Shown here: positions 1 through 7,393 of the stretch, piece after piece | How the letters are laid out: every line of letters starts with the position of its first letter | Position numbering within the stretch: the stretch's first letter is position 1 | NCBI GenBank assembly: GCA_030830145.1 | Contig: JAURNO010000367.1 | Coordinates: 1-9,897, forward strand | Direction: 5' to 3' | DNA from: Verrucomicrobiota bacterium | Lineage (GTDB): Bacteria; Verrucomicrobiota; Verrucomicrobiia; Opitutales; Seribacteraceae | Length of the DNA: 9,897 bases | Translations under genes and position numbers: made by a program | The notes under the pieces: model-generated | What the model saw: only the letters and a program-made list of their open reading frames with translations | The model's database searches: none | Told to the model about the DNA's origin: nothing

Positions 1-2768
1 AATTCGTTGGCATTGAAGAGAACCAGACACAAGTCGGCGAGAGCCCGGGTTTGCGGGCTTACTTCATGGGCTTTCTTGTCCGCATGGTAGTTTTCGAAAG
101 CGGGAAGAATTTCCTTGTAGTCGAAAGGCAGGCCAGTGGCTTCCTCGACAAGGGAACGGGTGATCGAGGTGGGGTACTCGGTCTTTTCTGGTTCGTGCTC
201 GAGATGATACTCCCTCATCTTCTCCGTGTACTTCTCTAGTCTGTCCCATTCCTTCTTTTCTGGAACCCGGCCGAAAGCCAATTGAAGCACCCGCTTGACT
301 TGCATGCGAAGATCATCGAATTCATTCTCCGCTCGCAAAGCCAGAGCGATGGCCCGATCGTTCATCAAGTCGCTGTTGAGAAGGCTGAAGGCTTGGGGGG
401 TGACCGATTCGGCGACTCTTTCTTCGCAGGAGTCGTTGGGGTGGGGTTGGTTGAAGAGCGCCAGAAGGGGGTCCGGTTGTCCACGTACGCGATAGGCATA
501 AAGCGTCCGGCGATTTCTTTGTTCGGGTCGAATCGAAGGTTGATAGGCGGGGGAGAGGGAGAACTGGATCATGCGGGGTTGAAGGGCGACTTCCATGTTG
601 ATTTCGGGCATGACCGGTAGGCCCCCCACATGACGGTTAAGCTCTCCTGTGCTTACCAGCATGCCGTCGCGCAATTCCTCGGCGGTCAAGCGACGGGGCA
701 GGCGGTAGGCGAGAAGGTGGTTCTCGGGGTCTTCATTACGGAGTCTTCGAATTTGCGGGTGCTGTGTCCCTTGGCGATAGGTTTCGGAAAGCATGATCAG
801 TTTGTGGAGTCGCTTGAATTTCCAACCGTGCTGGACGAAGTCGGCCGCCAACCAGTCCAAAAGCTGAGGATGGGTGGGTTTCTTTCCCTTCGCCCCAAAA
901 TTGTTCGGGTTGCCGGCAAGGGGTTTTCCGAAATGCCTTTGCCAGACTCGGTTCACGATTGAACGCGCGGTAAGAGGGTTGTCCGGGCGGGTAATCCATT
1001 TGGCCAAGGCCAATCGCCTGCCGGTGGCATCGCTGGTTATCAGATAAGGATCCTTGGGGTCATCAGAGGTCGATAGACCGAGGGCACTCAGGACGCCTGG
1101 TTGCACCCGGTCTCCGGGAGCTTCGAGCGCGCCTCCCTGGAGAATGTGAGACTCGGGAAACGGCCCATCGGGTATCTTGCCGGGCATACGCATTTTACGA
1201 GCATTGAGAGACTTGGGAACGGGACCGTTGTAAACGGATTGAGCAAGGGGTTCGTAGCGCTCGAGACGGCGTGACCAAATCCAATCGTCTTGCCGACGAA
1301 CCTTGAGCCTGCCTTGTTCGATTGGGTTCAAGCCCACGTAACGGGGAGGCTTTTCTTCGTCGGGCAGGCTTCTGCGCTTGTCTTCGTTGAGATATTTTTT
1401 ACCCCTCTGGGCATACCATTTCTTGGCGGCATCTTCCTGTTTTTCCAGAAGTTCGTGGTGTTTTTCCTTCGCGAAGTCGAGCATGACTTGAGTGGCTTTT
1501 TTCCCTTCGTTTAGGCCAAGGAGGTTTTCTTCTTTGGCAAAGGGAGCGGGACGTTCTGCAAGTTGGGTTCCGGAAAAAGCTGCGTAGAACCTGTAGTAAT
1601 CACGAGTGGAGAGGGGGTCGAATTTGTGGTCATGGCACTTGAAGCAGCGCATGGTCGTGCTGAGGAAAGTTTGCCCGACCGAGTTGACCACGTCGTCGAG
1701 GTACAATTGACGGGCTTGGGGTTTCAAAACCATGGCGGGGTCCCATGGTCCCATGCGAAGGAACGAGCTTGCCACCAGAAGTTGCGAGTCCTTTTTGCCC
1801 TTGGGTTGTTCTTCCCAGAGCTCGTCTCCGGCAATTTGTTCGATGACGAATTGGTCGTAGGGTTTGTCGTGGTTAAAGGAGCGCGTGACGTAGTCGCGGT
1901 ATCTCCACATGTTGGAGCGTTCGTAATCGTTTGATAGTCCGGCCGTATCGGCATAGCGGGCGACGTCCAGCCAATGTTGGGCGGAACGCTCTCCGTAATG
2001 GGGACTTTCAAGCAACTGGTCGATCAAATCAACCCATGCCTTTTGCGGATTCTTGTCCCAAGCTAGACGGAACTGGTAGATTTCATAGGGAGTGGGTGGA
2101 AGACCGTGAAGGTCAAGGTAGGCCCGCTTGACCAAGTTGCGGAAATGACTGGGTGGCGCAGGCTTGACCTTTTCCCGGTTGAGCTTTGCCCGAACGAAGG
2201 CATCGACCGGGTTGAGGTCGGAAATGGGGACCTCTGGTTTTTTCAAGGTTTGGAATGCCCAAACATCCTCGGGCTTGTAGCGCCTGTAGGTCCAATCGTC
2301 GGACAAGCCTCCACTTGTTTGGATGAGTATGCCTTCCTCCGTTAGGAGCTTCACTCTCTCCTCAATCAAGTACTTTTGGCGTATCTCTTGGTCGGGCCAG
2401 GGAGCACCGAGCTTGATCCATTGTCTGATCCAGTCGATTTGTTTTTCGGTCAAGCGGTCGTTTTCCTTGGGGGGCATCTCGTAATCTTCGTCCTTCCACT
2501 CGATTGCAGTCATGATGAGGCTCTTTTCCGGATGACCGGGCACGAGAACCTCTTCCGATGTTTCCCCTCCGAACAACATACCTTCGCGAGTCGATAGGTC
2601 GAGGTCCCCCTTGGTCTTCCCCTCCTTGGCACTGTGGCATGCGATGCATTTGCTTTCCAATAAGGCGTTGACCTTGAGAGCGAAAAGCTTTTCTCCTTCC
2701 TCTTCCCTCTCGAGCGCCAAAGCACTGATCGGAAGCAAAAGCGCAAGTATGCCTACCCGAAATTTCAT
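1..2768 (-). CDS. PSCyt1-DUF1549-DUF1553 secreted cytochrome protein, 3' end cut by window edge
   Basis: Reading the minus strand from ATG 2768 gives 922 codons without a stop to the window edge. Residues 1-19 form a signal peptide (MKFR then a Leu/Ala core). A planctomycete-cytochrome (PSCyt1) segment follows, with heme motif CIACH at 41-45 and MPP near 98-100. The DUF1549 domain spans about 185-400 (AYLDLHGLPPTPYE, SPHYGERSAQHWLDVARYAD) and ends in a second heme-type motif CFKCH at 375-379, followed by DHKFDPLSTRDYY. The DUF1553 domain spans about 670-920 (SIVNRVWQRHFGKPL, LRRLRNEDPENHLLAYRLPR, SVTPQAFSLLNS) and closes with LADLCLVLFNANE, which in this family lies a few residues from the C-terminus, so little is missing. 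Members are exported and thought to take part in polysaccharide or sugar breakdown, but the reaction is not established. The start lies 4 nt after the regulator gene's stop, so the two are probably cotranscribed. The plus-strand ORFs over this stretch are shadows. Confidence 0.95.
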   Translation of the reverse strand, partial: MKFRVGILALLLPISALALEREEEGEKLFALKVNALLESKCIACHSAKEGKTKGDLDLSTREGMLFGGETSEEVLVPGHPEKSLIMTAIEWKDEDYEMPPKENDRLTEKQIDWIRQWIKLGAPWPDQEIRQKYLIEERVKLLTEEGILIQTSGGLSDDWTYRRYKPEDVWAFQTLKKPEVPISDLNPVDAFVRAKLNREKVKPAPPSHFRNLVKRAYLDLHGLPPTPYEIYQFRLAWDKNPQKAWVDLIDQLLESPHYGERSAQHWLDVARYADTAGLSNDYERSNMWRYRDYVTRSFNHDKPYDQFVIEQIAGDELWEEQPKGKKDSQLLVASSFLRMGPWDPAMVLKPQARQLYLDDVVNSVGQTFLSTTMRCFKCHDHKFDPLSTRDYYRFYAAFSGTQLAERPAPFAKEENLLGLNEGKKATQVMLDFAKEKHHELLEKQEDAAKKWYAQRGKKYLNEDKRRSLPDEEKPPRYVGLNPIEQGRLKVRRQDDWIWSRRLERYEPLAQSVYNGPVPKSLNARKMRMPGKIPDGPFPESHILQGGALEAPGDRVQPGVLSALGLSTSDDPKDPYLITSDATGRRLALAKWITRPDNPLTARSIVNRVWQRHFGKPLAGNPNNFGAKGKKPTHPQLLDWLAADFVQHGWKFKRLHKLIMLSETYRQGTQHPQIRRLRNEDPENHLLAYRLPRRLTAEELRDGMLVSTGELNRHVGGLPVMPEINMEVALQPRMIQFSLSPAYQPSIRPEQRNRRTLYAYRVRGQPDPLLALFNQPHPNDSCEERVAESVTPQAFSLLNSDLMNDRAIALALRAENEFDDLRMQVKRVLQLAFGRVPEKKEWDRLEKYTEKMREYHLEHEPEKTEYPTSITRSLVEEATGLPFDYKEILPAFENYHADKKAHEVSPQTRALADLCLVLFNANE

Positions 2769-2774
2769 CTCCTC
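2769..2774 (-). promoter_or_regulatory. GAGGAG Shine-Dalgarno directly abutting the cytochrome start
   Basis: On the minus strand the junction reads TGAGGAGATG: the regulator's stop (TGA, 2775-2773) overlaps a strong GAGGAG that touches the ATG at 2768. Zero spacing is unusually short. No other start is credible, because the signal peptide begins at this Met. Ribosomes finishing the regulator could restart here, so translational coupling is a reasonable inference. Confidence 0.5.
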
Positions 2775-3393
2775 AGATCACGTTTTCCCCCAGGTAGAAG
2801 AGAGCTTTTTCAACATCTTTTTCCAAAACAGCTTCCACGATCCTTTTGTGTTCGGCTGCGATGTCCTCGTACTTCGTGAGGCGTGAATATTTCATGATCA
2901 TCCGTACGGACAATCCAAGCCACATGGTTTCCAAATGAGAAGATGCTTGAGCGACCCAATACCTGTGAAGAGCCAAGTCGCACTCGGCGACTCCGGGCAA
3001 GGAGGCTCGTTCGCAGGCTGTAGTGAGCCGCTCAAGCAAAAAAGTCAATTCATGGACGTCTTCCTTCTTCATGTTCTTGATGAACTTCGAAAGACAATGT
3101 TTTTCCAAAGATAGGCGCATGCCCGCAACTACGCTTCTTTCCTCATCAGTCAGTGGGGAAATTACACGAACGCCTTTATTCGCCTCATAGACCAAAGCGC
3201 CTTCTTGAGTAAGACGAAGCAGTGCATCACGCACGGGACCCCGACTCGTTCCGAAACGTTCGGCGAGTTTTTGTTCCCTAATCGGTTGGTCGAAATCAAG
3301 TTTTCCGGATATCAAGTCCGAACGCAAAGCCTCGCAGATTGCGTTTCTCGTCACTTTCGGGTTATGGGCTTGGGTATTGATAACCCAAACCAT
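2773..3393 (-). CDS. GntR-family regulator, FadR/FCD subfamily
   Basis: This is a cytoplasmic DNA-binding regulator of 206 aa, within the usual FCD-subfamily length. A winged helix-turn-helix covers about residues 10-70; its recognition segment is EQKLAERFGTSRGPVRDALL and the wing is EGALVYEANKGVRVI. An all-helical FCD effector domain covers about 80-200. It shows the DxxxH metal-site pair (CDLALHRYW) and the later EH (AAEHKRIVEAV). The His usually found in a terminal 'HL' motif is not seen; the protein ends in FYLGENVI. FCD proteins typically sense carboxylates or sugar acids and repress nearby genes. I chose ATG 3393 over in-frame TTG 3417 because a GGAG lies just upstream, while the TTG sits inside the palindrome and near the predicted transcription start. 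The gene lies between the metallopeptidase and the cytochrome gene on the same strand, 4 nt from the latter. Confidence 0.92.
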   Translation of the reverse strand: MVWVINTQAHNPKVTRNAICEALRSDLISGKLDFDQPIREQKLAERFGTSRGPVRDALLRLTQEGALVYEANKGVRVISPLTDEERSVVAGMRLSLEKHCLSKFIKNMKKEDVHELTFLLERLTTACERASLPGVAECDLALHRYWVAQASSHLETMWLGLSVRMIMKYSRLTKYEDIAAEHKRIVEAVLEKDVEKALFYLGENVI

Positions 3394-3415
3394 TATCTCC
3401 AACCGACTTTTGGTC

Positions 3416-3441
3416 AATCAAGATTGTTAACAATCTTGATT
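3416..3441. promoter_or_regulatory. Perfect 26-bp palindrome, likely operator of the GntR/FCD regulator
   Basis: Bases 3416-3428 are the exact reverse complement of 3429-3441. The core, ATTGTTAACAAT (3423-3434), contains TTGT-TA-ACAA, which fits the TNGT(N)ACNA type of dyad bound by FadR-like GntR proteins. It lies 23 bp upstream of the regulator's ATG and covers the predicted -10 box, as expected for autorepression. Binding by this regulator is inferred. Confidence 0.7.
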
Positions 3442-3451
3442 CCCCTGTCCA
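3423..3451 (-). promoter_or_regulatory. Candidate sigma70-type promoter for the regulator-cytochrome pair
   Basis: On the minus strand a -35-like TGGACA (3451-3446, 5 of 6 consensus bases) is separated by exactly 17 nt from a -10-like AACAAT (3428-3423, 4 of 6). This predicts transcription starting near 3416 with a leader of about 23 nt before ATG 3393. The -10 and much of the spacer lie inside the palindrome, so a bound repressor would block polymerase. The match is suggestive only. Confidence 0.4.
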
Positions 3452-3484
3452 ATTCGCGTCTTGGGAATCCATTCCCGAAGAGGA

Positions 3485-4705
3485 TCAGAGTTTCGGATTC
3501 TTCAGTGTCAGTTGAGAGGCATTGTTCTTGGGCAGGACGAAGCGCGAGCCGACACTTCCGGTCGCATAGTCCTTGATTTGCCAGACGTGCCCTACGAAAG
3601 AACTGATTTCCGCATGGTCGCGATGGCGCAAGATCCGACTTTGCCGGGGGTTGCCTTCGAAGTCGATCCATTCGAGAATAATGCTCTTTTGGGTTAAGTT
3701 GTGAAAGTAGAGCATACTCCTTTTTCTTGAGAAATCAGATTTCCTGACCTTTTTGTCATTTGATTTTATCGTTTTGATTTCAGGTGATCCCTCCGGGGCC
3801 AGGCTTACGAGTCCCTGATCAAAATCCTTTTTCCAACGGGCGAATCTTTCCGGCCAGGCAAAGGATTTTTCTTTTTTCAAATCGAAGCCCTTCAGGTGAG
3901 TTGAAGGCTGCTTGCGGTCCTGGGGCCTTTGATAGCGCCAGTCGGTTTCCCCGAGTATTTCAAGGATAAGCTGAGCCAACCTAGGGTCGCTTTTCTTAAG
4001 TTCCTCACGTGTGTCGATGGAGCCATGATCGTGGTCGTTCTCCCGGTTGGTGTCGAACCACGACTGGACGCCTTCGGCCCAGTATTCGTAGACGTTCGTC
4101 GATGCATAGGTGCCTTCCCAGATTTTTTCCTTGGTGGCTAACTCAAAGCATTCGTCCAACTTTTCCTGGAAATCGGGATGAATGAATACGATGGCCATCT
4201 GGTGCAGGGCATGAGCTAACTCATGGATTAGAATGTTTTCCGTGTCGTAAGGGTCTCCTGGTAGGCAGAGCAGGTTTTCTTCTCCACAACTTACGGCAGG
4301 CCTCTCATCGGTGGCCCCCAATCCCCGAGCCCGTTGGTCCCAATAAATTGCAGGCCTAAGATCCGAATGCTCGGGGACGTCGGTTGTGTACTCGTTGCGG
4401 GCCATGATCACGAAACGGGTTTTGCTCTTGTTCAAGGCAGTGAGCAGATCATCCCGTTCACCGATCATCTTCCGGATCAGGAAGGCCGCTTCTTTGAGAG
4501 CAAAATCGGAAACCCGTTTCGAGCCGAGAATGGAAAACCCGCCGACTGATACGCGCTTTTGATGGGAATCGTCCAACCTGAGGTATTGCCTTACCTCAAG
4601 CGGAACCTGTGTAACCTCGAAACTGCTGTCCTTGGTGTATGCGTAGCCGCAAAGAACGAGTGCCGATACGGCGAGCAATTTGTTTTTAGGGAAGCGAAAA
4701 AACAC
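3485..4705 (-). CDS. Secreted HExxH metallopeptidase with C-terminal VHL beta domain
   Basis: This is a 406-aa exported protein starting at GTG. The signal peptide covers about residues 1-23 (FPKNK then LLAVSALVLCG). The middle is a gluzincin-like zinc peptidase: ILIHELAHALHQ supplies H161, E162 and H165, and NVYEYWAEGVQSWFDTN (about 204-220) supplies the likely third ligand, E207 or E211. C140 and C147 (SCGEENLLCLPGDPY) could form a disulfide. A charged linker (about 265-327) leads to residues 328-395, which match the von Hippel-Lindau beta domain: YFHNLTQKSIILEWIDFEG, then FVGHVWQIKD. The predicted role is periplasmic or extracellular proteolysis, with the VHL-like domain perhaps binding substrate; both are inferred. 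The gene starts 3 nt after the dehydrogenase stop, so the two are probably cotranscribed. No strong Shine-Dalgarno is visible. GTG is preferred because it precedes the Arg/Lys-rich start of the signal. Confidence 0.9.
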   Translation of the reverse strand: MFFRFPKNKLLAVSALVLCGYAYTKDSSFEVTQVPLEVRQYLRLDDSHQKRVSVGGFSILGSKRVSDFALKEAAFLIRKMIGERDDLLTALNKSKTRFVIMARNEYTTDVPEHSDLRPAIYWDQRARGLGATDERPAVSCGEENLLCLPGDPYDTENILIHELAHALHQMAIVFIHPDFQEKLDECFELATKEKIWEGTYASTNVYEYWAEGVQSWFDTNRENDHDHGSIDTREELKKSDPRLAQLILEILGETDWRYQRPQDRKQPSTHLKGFDLKKEKSFAWPERFARWKKDFDQGLVSLAPEGSPEIKTIKSNDKKVRKSDFSRKRSMLYFHNLTQKSIILEWIDFEGNPRQSRILRHRDHAEISSFVGHVWQIKDYATGSVGSRFVLPKNNASQLTLKNPKL

Positions 4706-4708
4706 GGA

Positions 4709-7255
4709 CTACTTCTGGAAAAAATCGTGGTTCGGTTTACCCCCGCTCAGGACATAGGCGAGCAGATCCATGACTTCTTCTTTCTCCATCATGTTGAGCA
4801 AACCGGGTGGCATGGGGGAGACGGGAGAGGGGCCCATGCTTTCGATTTCGGCACGTACGACGCTGGTTCTTTGGTTTGGGTTGTAAAGATCCGTGTTCAA
4901 GGTCACGCGGTCCCCGTTGAGGTTGACCACTACCCCTGTATGGACGTCGCCGTTTTTCATTTTTACGAAGGTCGGTACGAATTGCTCGTTGATTTCCTTG
5001 CTTGGGTACATGATTTGTTCGAGCAGGTCGTGAGGAGAATAGCGCCCGCCGGAGCCCGTCAGGTCTGGTCCGTTCATTCCGCCTTTGTTCCCGAAGCGGT
5101 GACAGGCGAAACAGCCTCCCGCGGCGAACATTTTGCGTCCTTTTTGAAAGTTTCTTCCCTCTAAGCCTTTCTCCGTAGCGGCGCTCAGTTTCTCGAACTT
5201 CCATTGTTTGACGAAGGTTCTTCCGGCCATCGCCTGGGCCATAATCTCGGCGGGTGACTTGGATTCGGCCTTCTTCTTTAGCAGGTCGCTTAAATCCTGT
5301 TTTTCCTGAGTGCTCAGGCTGGCCACGGCATCGTTTCGGATGAACTCGATGAACTTCGAAAAACTGGCCCCGCCCCGGTAGTTGGACGCTTTCAAGAACC
5401 AATTGAAGTAATGGGTTCTCAGTTTGTTGTTCCATCCGGTTTTCAAAGTTCTCAGGGACCGTGCATATTCCATTTGTTCTTCCTGAGTCGGCGCTTCCAT
5501 AAGCAGAGCAATCCCTTTTTGAGCGACCGATGGAGCTTCCAGGAAAGAAAGCGTCTCGCAGAGCAACCAGTTCATTTCGAAACTTTCATCGGGGAATTTT
5601 GGGTCAAGTTGCTGGACAATTTTTTGGGCGGTTTCCTTTTCGGGTTTACCAAAACGGACCATCGCAACCTGATAAGCCCGCACCAAGGTAAGTTGTTCAG
5701 CGGTTTCCAGTCTGTCCCATTTGATCTGAAGAAGAGAATTTATAATCTTCCGGCCCATTTTGGAATCGACTGCTGGGTCCGTTGGGGTGCGGTGAAAAGG
5801 ATCAATCCCGGAAGCCTTGGCAAGTGACAACAGCAGATTTGCCCGTTTCCCGTGATCCTTTTCCTTGAGAGCTTGCGATGACCATTGTTTGACTGGTAAG
5901 CGTTGGATGGACATGAGTGCGGCCCATCGGACGAACCTGTCGGAGTGGTCCACATGGGGCCATGCTAGTTCCAAAGCCTTTGGGTTCGATCCGACATGCA
6001 ATGTTTCAAGTTTTCTACGCAAGACGGTGAGGTCTCCCGGTTGTGTTTTGTGAATGTAGGGATTGGTCTTTTCCTTACCTTCGTAAGTGACCCGATAGAG
6101 TCCGGACTGCACTTTTCGGCCACCGATGACAAAGTACATGGCTCCATCGCCGGGATGAATGATGGCATCGGCCACCGGGAGGGGGCTTCCGGTTATGAAA
6201 GTTTCCTTGGTGCCTTTGTAGCTTGATCCATCCGGTTGCAGGTGCACGGCGTAAATTTTGCCCCAACTCCAGTCCAGAGCATACATGGCTTTCTGGTATT
6301 TTTCGGGAAATTTGGCTCCGTAGCCGAAGGTTGTACCAGTAGGGGAACCAGGGCCGATGTTTACGGATGCAGGTAGGGTGTCCGGATAAAACTCGGGTCG
6401 CTTGCCCGTTCCGTTTCTCCATCCATACATGGAACCGCTTGTGGCATGACAGATCCGGGTAGGCCTGTACCATGGAGTATTGAAATCATATTCCATATCG
6501 GCGTCATAAGTGAAGAGCTCTCCATCCAAGTTGAATCCACCGTCGAAGATGTTACGGTAGCCCGAGGAGACGATTTCCCAGTCTTTGCCATCGGGCGACA
6601 TTTTGTAAATAATTCCTGCAGGAGCCAGTCTTCCGCGGTTGTGACCCCGTCCGTCGGGCATGCGGGGCAGAAGGTGGTCTTCTCCCCAATCTCTTGGAAC
6701 GCGGGAGGTTTGCGCTTCGGTCGGGGTGGTGTTGTTTCCTGTGATCAAGTAGATGGATTTCTTGTCTGGGCTGAGAATGAGTGCGTGCACGCCATGGTCG
6801 CCTCGGGCTTGCATGACCCGGAGTTTCTCAACTTTATCGAGTTTGTCGTCCCCATTCGAATCGGTTAGTTTGTAGACTCCGCTGTCCATCTTTCTTTCGT
6901 AATCGTTGACCGCAACGTAAAGTCCTCCGAATGCCCAAAGGAGTCCGTTTGCCGCACGAATGTTAGCCGGAACCTTTTCAATTTTAGACTCGTCCAGGTT
7001 CTTCCCTTCCTCGGGTGCGGGAAAACGATAAAGTCCACCGAACTGGTCGCTTGCAATGATTCTGTTCTTGTCGTCCACGCACAGGTTGACCCATGAACCA
7101 AATTTTTCCTTGGGCACGGTGAAAAGCAGTTCGACCTTGAAACCGTCTTTGGCGGAAATGCTTTCCACGGGAGTGGCCTTGCTTTGAAATTGAGCGTAGG
7201 ACTGAAGAGTGAGGCTTGCAATTAGCAGGATGGGAATGAAGTATGTATTAGGCAT
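4709..7255 (-). CDS. PVC-type membrane-bound dehydrogenase with C-terminal heme-binding domain
   Basis: This is an 848-aa exported protein. The signal peptide is residues 1-21 (ILLIASLTLQSYAQ). An N-terminal six-bladed-propeller-like region of about 35-395 carries family hallmarks: DGFKVELLF, ASDQFGGLYR, DGGFNLDGELFTYDADMEYD and YRPTRICHATSGSMYGWRNG. An EF-hand-like calcium loop lies at about 132-143 (DSNGDDKLDKVE). Residues 410-690 are mostly helical and HEAT-like. The C-terminus is the TIGR02603-type heme domain: CFACH at 715-719, GMNGPDLTGSGGRYS, YPSKEINEQFV and SPMPPGLLNMM, where a Met may be the sixth heme ligand. Such proteins are thought to oxidise sugars or alcohols and pass electrons to heme; the substrate is unknown. 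ATG 7255 is the only start that keeps the signal peptide. No clear Shine-Dalgarno is visible. It is the first gene of the leftward cluster. Confidence 0.95.
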   Translation of the reverse strand: MPNTYFIPILLIASLTLQSYAQFQSKATPVESISAKDGFKVELLFTVPKEKFGSWVNLCVDDKNRIIASDQFGGLYRFPAPEEGKNLDESKIEKVPANIRAANGLLWAFGGLYVAVNDYERKMDSGVYKLTDSNGDDKLDKVEKLRVMQARGDHGVHALILSPDKKSIYLITGNNTTPTEAQTSRVPRDWGEDHLLPRMPDGRGHNRGRLAPAGIIYKMSPDGKDWEIVSSGYRNIFDGGFNLDGELFTYDADMEYDFNTPWYRPTRICHATSGSMYGWRNGTGKRPEFYPDTLPASVNIGPGSPTGTTFGYGAKFPEKYQKAMYALDWSWGKIYAVHLQPDGSSYKGTKETFITGSPLPVADAIIHPGDGAMYFVIGGRKVQSGLYRVTYEGKEKTNPYIHKTQPGDLTVLRRKLETLHVGSNPKALELAWPHVDHSDRFVRWAALMSIQRLPVKQWSSQALKEKDHGKRANLLLSLAKASGIDPFHRTPTDPAVDSKMGRKIINSLLQIKWDRLETAEQLTLVRAYQVAMVRFGKPEKETAQKIVQQLDPKFPDESFEMNWLLCETLSFLEAPSVAQKGIALLMEAPTQEEQMEYARSLRTLKTGWNNKLRTHYFNWFLKASNYRGGASFSKFIEFIRNDAVASLSTQEKQDLSDLLKKKAESKSPAEIMAQAMAGRTFVKQWKFEKLSAATEKGLEGRNFQKGRKMFAAGGCFACHRFGNKGGMNGPDLTGSGGRYSPHDLLEQIMYPSKEINEQFVPTFVKMKNGDVHTGVVVNLNGDRVTLNTDLYNPNQRTSVVRAEIESMGPSPVSPMPPGLLNMMEKEEVMDLLAYVLSGGKPNHDFFQK

Positions 7256-7393
7256 AGTAGAGAACTATTGTTATTTTTTATTTTAATCAATGAGCATCCA
7301 AAGGCTTTGTAAATTTATTCAATTCGTGACCAAAGCGAGGAAGCCGGTTAATGCTTTTATACGATTCATGTTTTTCAAACCGTCTTTCTTACG
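7256..7393. promoter_or_regulatory. Divergent intergenic region between dehydrogenase and small secreted protein genes
   Basis: This 138-bp spacer separates two genes pointing away from each other, so it should hold both promoters. It is markedly AT-rich near the minus-strand start (7261-7290). I could not find a convincing -35/-10 pair in either direction. A short 11-bp dyad, CAAAGGCTTTG, lies at 7299-7309. Neither flanking start has a recognisable Shine-Dalgarno. The minus-strand leader carries AAATAACAA (7276-7268), which also occurs before the lipoprotein gene. Confidence 0.4.

Noticed and set aside
1741..1757. Direct repeat GTCCCATG twice in tandem
   Set aside because: It encodes a conserved Met-Gly-Pro-Trp-Asp stretch within DUF1549-type coding sequence and is short enough to be coincidence.
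1..2768. Plus-strand ORFs of 60-125 codons over the left 2.7 kb
   Set aside because: The minus strand is open without a stop over the whole stretch and encodes recognisable PSCyt1, DUF1549 and DUF1553 domains; the plus-strand frames are antisense shadows.
3394..3417. TTG 3417 as start of the GntR/FCD regulator (214 aa)
   Set aside because: It has no ribosome site, lies inside the palindrome, and is at about the predicted transcription start. ATG 3393 has GGAG just upstream.
3463..3476. GGGAAT-CC-ATTCCC dyad after the protease stop as a terminator
   Set aside because: The loop is only 2 nt and no T-run follows on the minus strand. It may be a minor dyad, but a terminator is not supported.
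4703..4711. Dehydrogenase and protease ORFs share a reading frame, separated by TAG-TCC, suggesting a split fusion
   Set aside because: The first protein ends where its heme-domain family normally ends, and the second begins with a complete signal peptide. Sharing a frame has a one-in-three chance.
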